Source of the DNA: Parus major
Taxonomy: Eukaryota; Chordata; Aves; Passeriformes; Paridae
Assembly (NCBI RefSeq): GCF_001522545.3
Contig: NC_031799.1
Location: 33,737,958 to 33,801,957 of the forward strand
Direction: 5' to 3'
DNA: 64,000 bases
In this document: one piece after another, positions 60,847 through 64,000 of the stretch
Layout: the number at the start of each line of letters is the position of its first letter
Numbering within the stretch: position 1 is the first letter of the stretch
Notes under the pieces: generated by a model
What the model saw: the letters and a program-made list of their open reading frames with translations, nothing else
Databases searched by the model: none
Told to the model about the DNA's origin: nothing
Program-made: the position numbers and the translations under genes

Positions 60847-63800
60847 AAAATGTGAGAAAAATAATTTCACATTAGATATGACATGAGCCAGCATTCTCCA
60901 AACACTTTCAGGTCTTAAACAGTGAGGCCACAATTTCTAGGAAAAGAAAATAAAACAGAAACTTCTACTTACCTAAAGAAAGAATGACAGGCTTGTATAA
61001 CCTCATACACAGAACTTGATTCGGTTTCATGTAAAAAACAGAAAAATCCAGTTTTATGCCAAACACACCAAGAATATCAAGAACAACTTATTTAGAGATA
61101 TCTCAGGAATTCCCCAGCCTCCCTAATAGAAAATTACTTTATTCTGAGAAAGAAGGAACTGTTAACTACACAAACCTTCATCAATGTATTGACCAAAGTT
61201 GTTACAGTGCGTATATAAAATTCCAGACTACTTAACAATTATGCTTAATTTTCAACAAGCAGTGGCAGATGTAGCTATCATCATGGTTATTCATGGATGC
61301 TCATACATATTTTCTGCAGTTATTCTTATGTTCTAGCCATGAACTGACCTGATAGTTTCAAGGACACACTTCCCCAAGACTGCATAGCAGTAACAACCAC
61401 AGAAAGAATGCCTACAGCAAGTGTGTATAAAAGTTTTCTATTATTCTTCAGTTTTTCCTATTACACCCACACAGGCATAACTCGGATGGATAGATGTTTG
61501 AAACAGCTTTTGTATTTATAATAGTGTATGTGCCAAAATTTGCACATTTTCAGATAAAAAACATGCTCAAAATTTTACCAATCTAAGAATTTTTACCTTT
61601 CTGGGAGGATGAACTGTTAATTTTCAGCAGTAATAAACAAAAATCTCATTAATGTACTGTCCATGCCAAAATACAACATCTCCCAAATATAATAAATTAT
61701 CAAATACCTTTTTCTTTCTAACTATATATATACAAGTTCTACAAGCATTTGCCCACAAATACTATCCATTGCATGCAGATATACATGTATGTGTATACAT
61801 ACATACCTATGTATTTACATATAGATGGGTGGATGATTTTTCCATATTAAGAATCAAGGATTTAGCAGTATGCCAATGTAGCACTGAAATGAAAAACAAG
61901 ATTGCAATGACGACAGCACTATTTTTCATTGCTGCCAGGACTAAACCTAAAGGAAAAAATATTGCTACCCAACCTCTGTTTCCTCTGCTGGATGTATCAA
62001 GAATATCAGCTGTTCCAGAAAGGACTGTAACTCAAAAAGAATCAGGCATGTTTAAGAAGCAAGATTCTTCTGTGTTCATACAAAATAGGGCTCATTAAAA
62101 ACATTTTTTCTTTAATTAGAAAAATATATTTTTATTTTAGAATATTTTCATTATTTTGTTTTCAATTTAAAGTTTCTTTTTAAGCACATCCTCCAGCACA
62201 AATGAATTTCTGCATTTCCACAAAAACCGTATCAGTAGTAATGATAAGCTGGTTGCTCTTAAAGCTGTCCTCACCCAAACATCAAAAAGTATTAAGAGTG
62301 ATTTAGATTTTCCCTAACATAGAAAAAAAGAAATTATTTTTCTGAAATCATTCAGATATGAAAGGTTGTTCATTGAATTCTTTACTAGCAGAACCACAAC
62401 TAAAAAAAAAAAAAGTAGAACAAGACTGGCAGTAGAATTAATCAGCAGCATTATTCAGCAGCATTAATGAAGTCACATAAGAAGTTACTGCATGCTTGTA
62501 CATTTTGCTGTCCTGGCCTAGAGAATGGCATATAACATAACAAACATCTTAAAATCATCGCAATACCTGAAGGCCATAAACTCCAAAATTCAAATGATTA
62601 CTTAGTATTGCACAGACAGTATAATTAAAAATAGTGGGATAATTGTAGACAAAGTGGGAAAAGCTTCTTGACCATGAAATTTTTACAAAACTGAAACAGA
62701 TTTCTTAACAGGGAGATCTGTTGCTCAGGTAATTTGAATTAGAATGCAGAGCACACATGAAAAAGCCCTATAGGGAATGCTCTGCATTGCTTTGGCAATA
62801 AACCTATTATGTCTTTCAGCTATAATTTGTATGATTTCTTGGGTTTGGATATAAAACACATGGGAGCACAAGTCAAGAGTTCATGTAACTATTGTTTTTG
62901 ATTGAGCTGAGTACCATATGGTGCAATTCAGGCAAGCTGATGAACTGATATAAAGTTAATGTTAAGTTATAGAGACACATGTGTTCCTATCTATATTTTG
63001 GCCAAAAACCCACTACCTCAATGTATATAACTAGATATAAAATAAATTTAGATAAAATTCACTGGCAGCATCAAGGATTCTTCAAAACCTTCTTCGCATA
63101 TTAATCATTCCAAAACCTTTTTCATGTTTCCATCACTGTAAGAGCTAGCTGTCAAGCTAGCTGTAAAGAGCTCTGTGGAAGCATGCTAGAAAAAACTAGG
63201 TGAGGCTTCCTACCCAGAAGTTGCATCCATATTCTTTGCATTAAAATACTGACTGTGCTGTGGTTTTAACCAAATTAAGCCTTCTAGGTCTCTGTGGCAT
63301 CTCCACAGACTCAGCTATGACACTGACACTTGTGGGCTACTTCTTATTTCCCGAAGTAAGAAGATAAAGTTAGATATCTTTAATTCTGTATTTCTTAGCC
63401 ATCTTTTTGCCTTTATTAGTAAAAACAGGACACACAATTACAATAACTTGGCAACAACTGAGTGTCCTAAATGAGTGACTTAAGGCAGGCCAAGTTGTCT
63501 TTCCTTTAAGATCCTCTCATCCTCGTCAATTATTTGTGAAAAAAATCAAAGGCATGTGAACAGGACAGACTTAGGTATATATTCCTGAGTAAATATTATA
63601 TAGTATAGTATTAAACAGGGCCAAAAAAAGATACAGGCAGAATTTTTTAGTCTTCTACAGCAACAATGTCATGCAATGTAGTGCTTAACACACACACACA
63701 AAAAAAAAAAAATCCCACAATATCAGCATGTACAAGTTTAATATTTTCTGGTAATCAGAAAAGATCCCATCCTGAAAGAGTACAATTCTTCCAAACACAA

Positions 63801-64000
63801 AATTTTACAAAATTTTCATCTTCTTGCTTCATTTTCATTCATATGAAGTTTTATTCCAAGATAAAGTAACACAATGAGAAAAGTAATTTATTTTAAAAAG
63901 TAATTAGTTAAATTATTTTTAAAATTGCCCTTGCCACTAAATAATAAAATCCCTATTATGAATATCTTAGTACTTGGTGCAAAACTGTGTGGAAAGAATT

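Larger units (their letters stand above)
43403..64000. other. Region upstream of PRUNE2, no gene recognised
   Basis: About 20.6 kb of mostly AT-rich DNA beyond the PRUNE2 promoter. It contains three CR1 copies (46608-47355, 55838-56146, 56797-56990), the LTR-like repeat, the tRNA-Lys-like pseudogene, microsatellites and the hairpins listed. The only unannotated stretch of raised GC is 58430-58870 (about 50 percent by eye), in which I see no exon or repeat. In human, FOXB2 lies on this side of PRUNE2, but no forkhead-coding sequence is present here. Confidence 0.75.

Noticed and set aside
61652..62098. 148-codon plus-strand open frame
   Set aside because: Contains translated TA/CA-type repeat sequence, shows no codon bias or known motif, and has no neighbouring exons.

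Overview
This is vertebrate, almost certainly avian, nuclear DNA. It is AT-rich, intron-dominated sequence with no bacterial-style gene packing. Several interspersed repeats have the layout of CR1 LINEs (chicken repeat 1), including 3' ends that finish in the ATTCTATGAT-type terminal motif. One longer repeat near 52.5-53.5 kb looks like a high-copy bird element, probably a solo LTR of an endogenous retrovirus.

The one protein-coding gene I can support is the 5' part of PRUNE2 (prune homolog 2, also BMCC1) on the minus strand. Six coding exons were located by GT-AG boundaries, phase continuity and resemblance to the PRUNE family: exon 1 at 42231-42266, exon 2 at 16589-16693, exon 3 at 15943-16145, exon 4 at 14507-14670, exon 5 at 7776-7928 and exon 6 at 5233-5327. 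Joined, they give 756 nt and 252 codons with no frameshift or stop. They cover the DHH-type phosphoesterase-like domain and the start of the DHHA2 domain. The rest of the gene lies beyond the left edge. Introns 1 to 5 are about 25.5, 0.44, 1.3, 6.6 and 2.4 kb, and at least 5.2 kb of intron 6 is present. PRUNE2 is Z-linked in chicken as I recall, so a Z-chromosome origin is plausible but inferred.

The PRUNE2 promoter sits in a CpG island at about 42.0-43.06 kb. It holds a palindromic CRE, overlapping GC boxes, a 15-bp tandem repeat, an 18-bp minisatellite and a perfect 206-bp head-to-tail duplication. From 43 to 64 kb I see no gene, only intergenic DNA with CR1 copies, the LTR-like repeat, a decayed tRNA-Lys-like sequence and simple repeats.

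The most interesting items are the repeat-built promoter with its identical duplication, the loss of DHH catalytic residues in an otherwise intact PRUNE2 domain, and a coding-like plus-strand reading frame in intron 6, the intron that hosts the antisense PCA3 transcript in human. I found no convincing evidence of a wholly new biological system.
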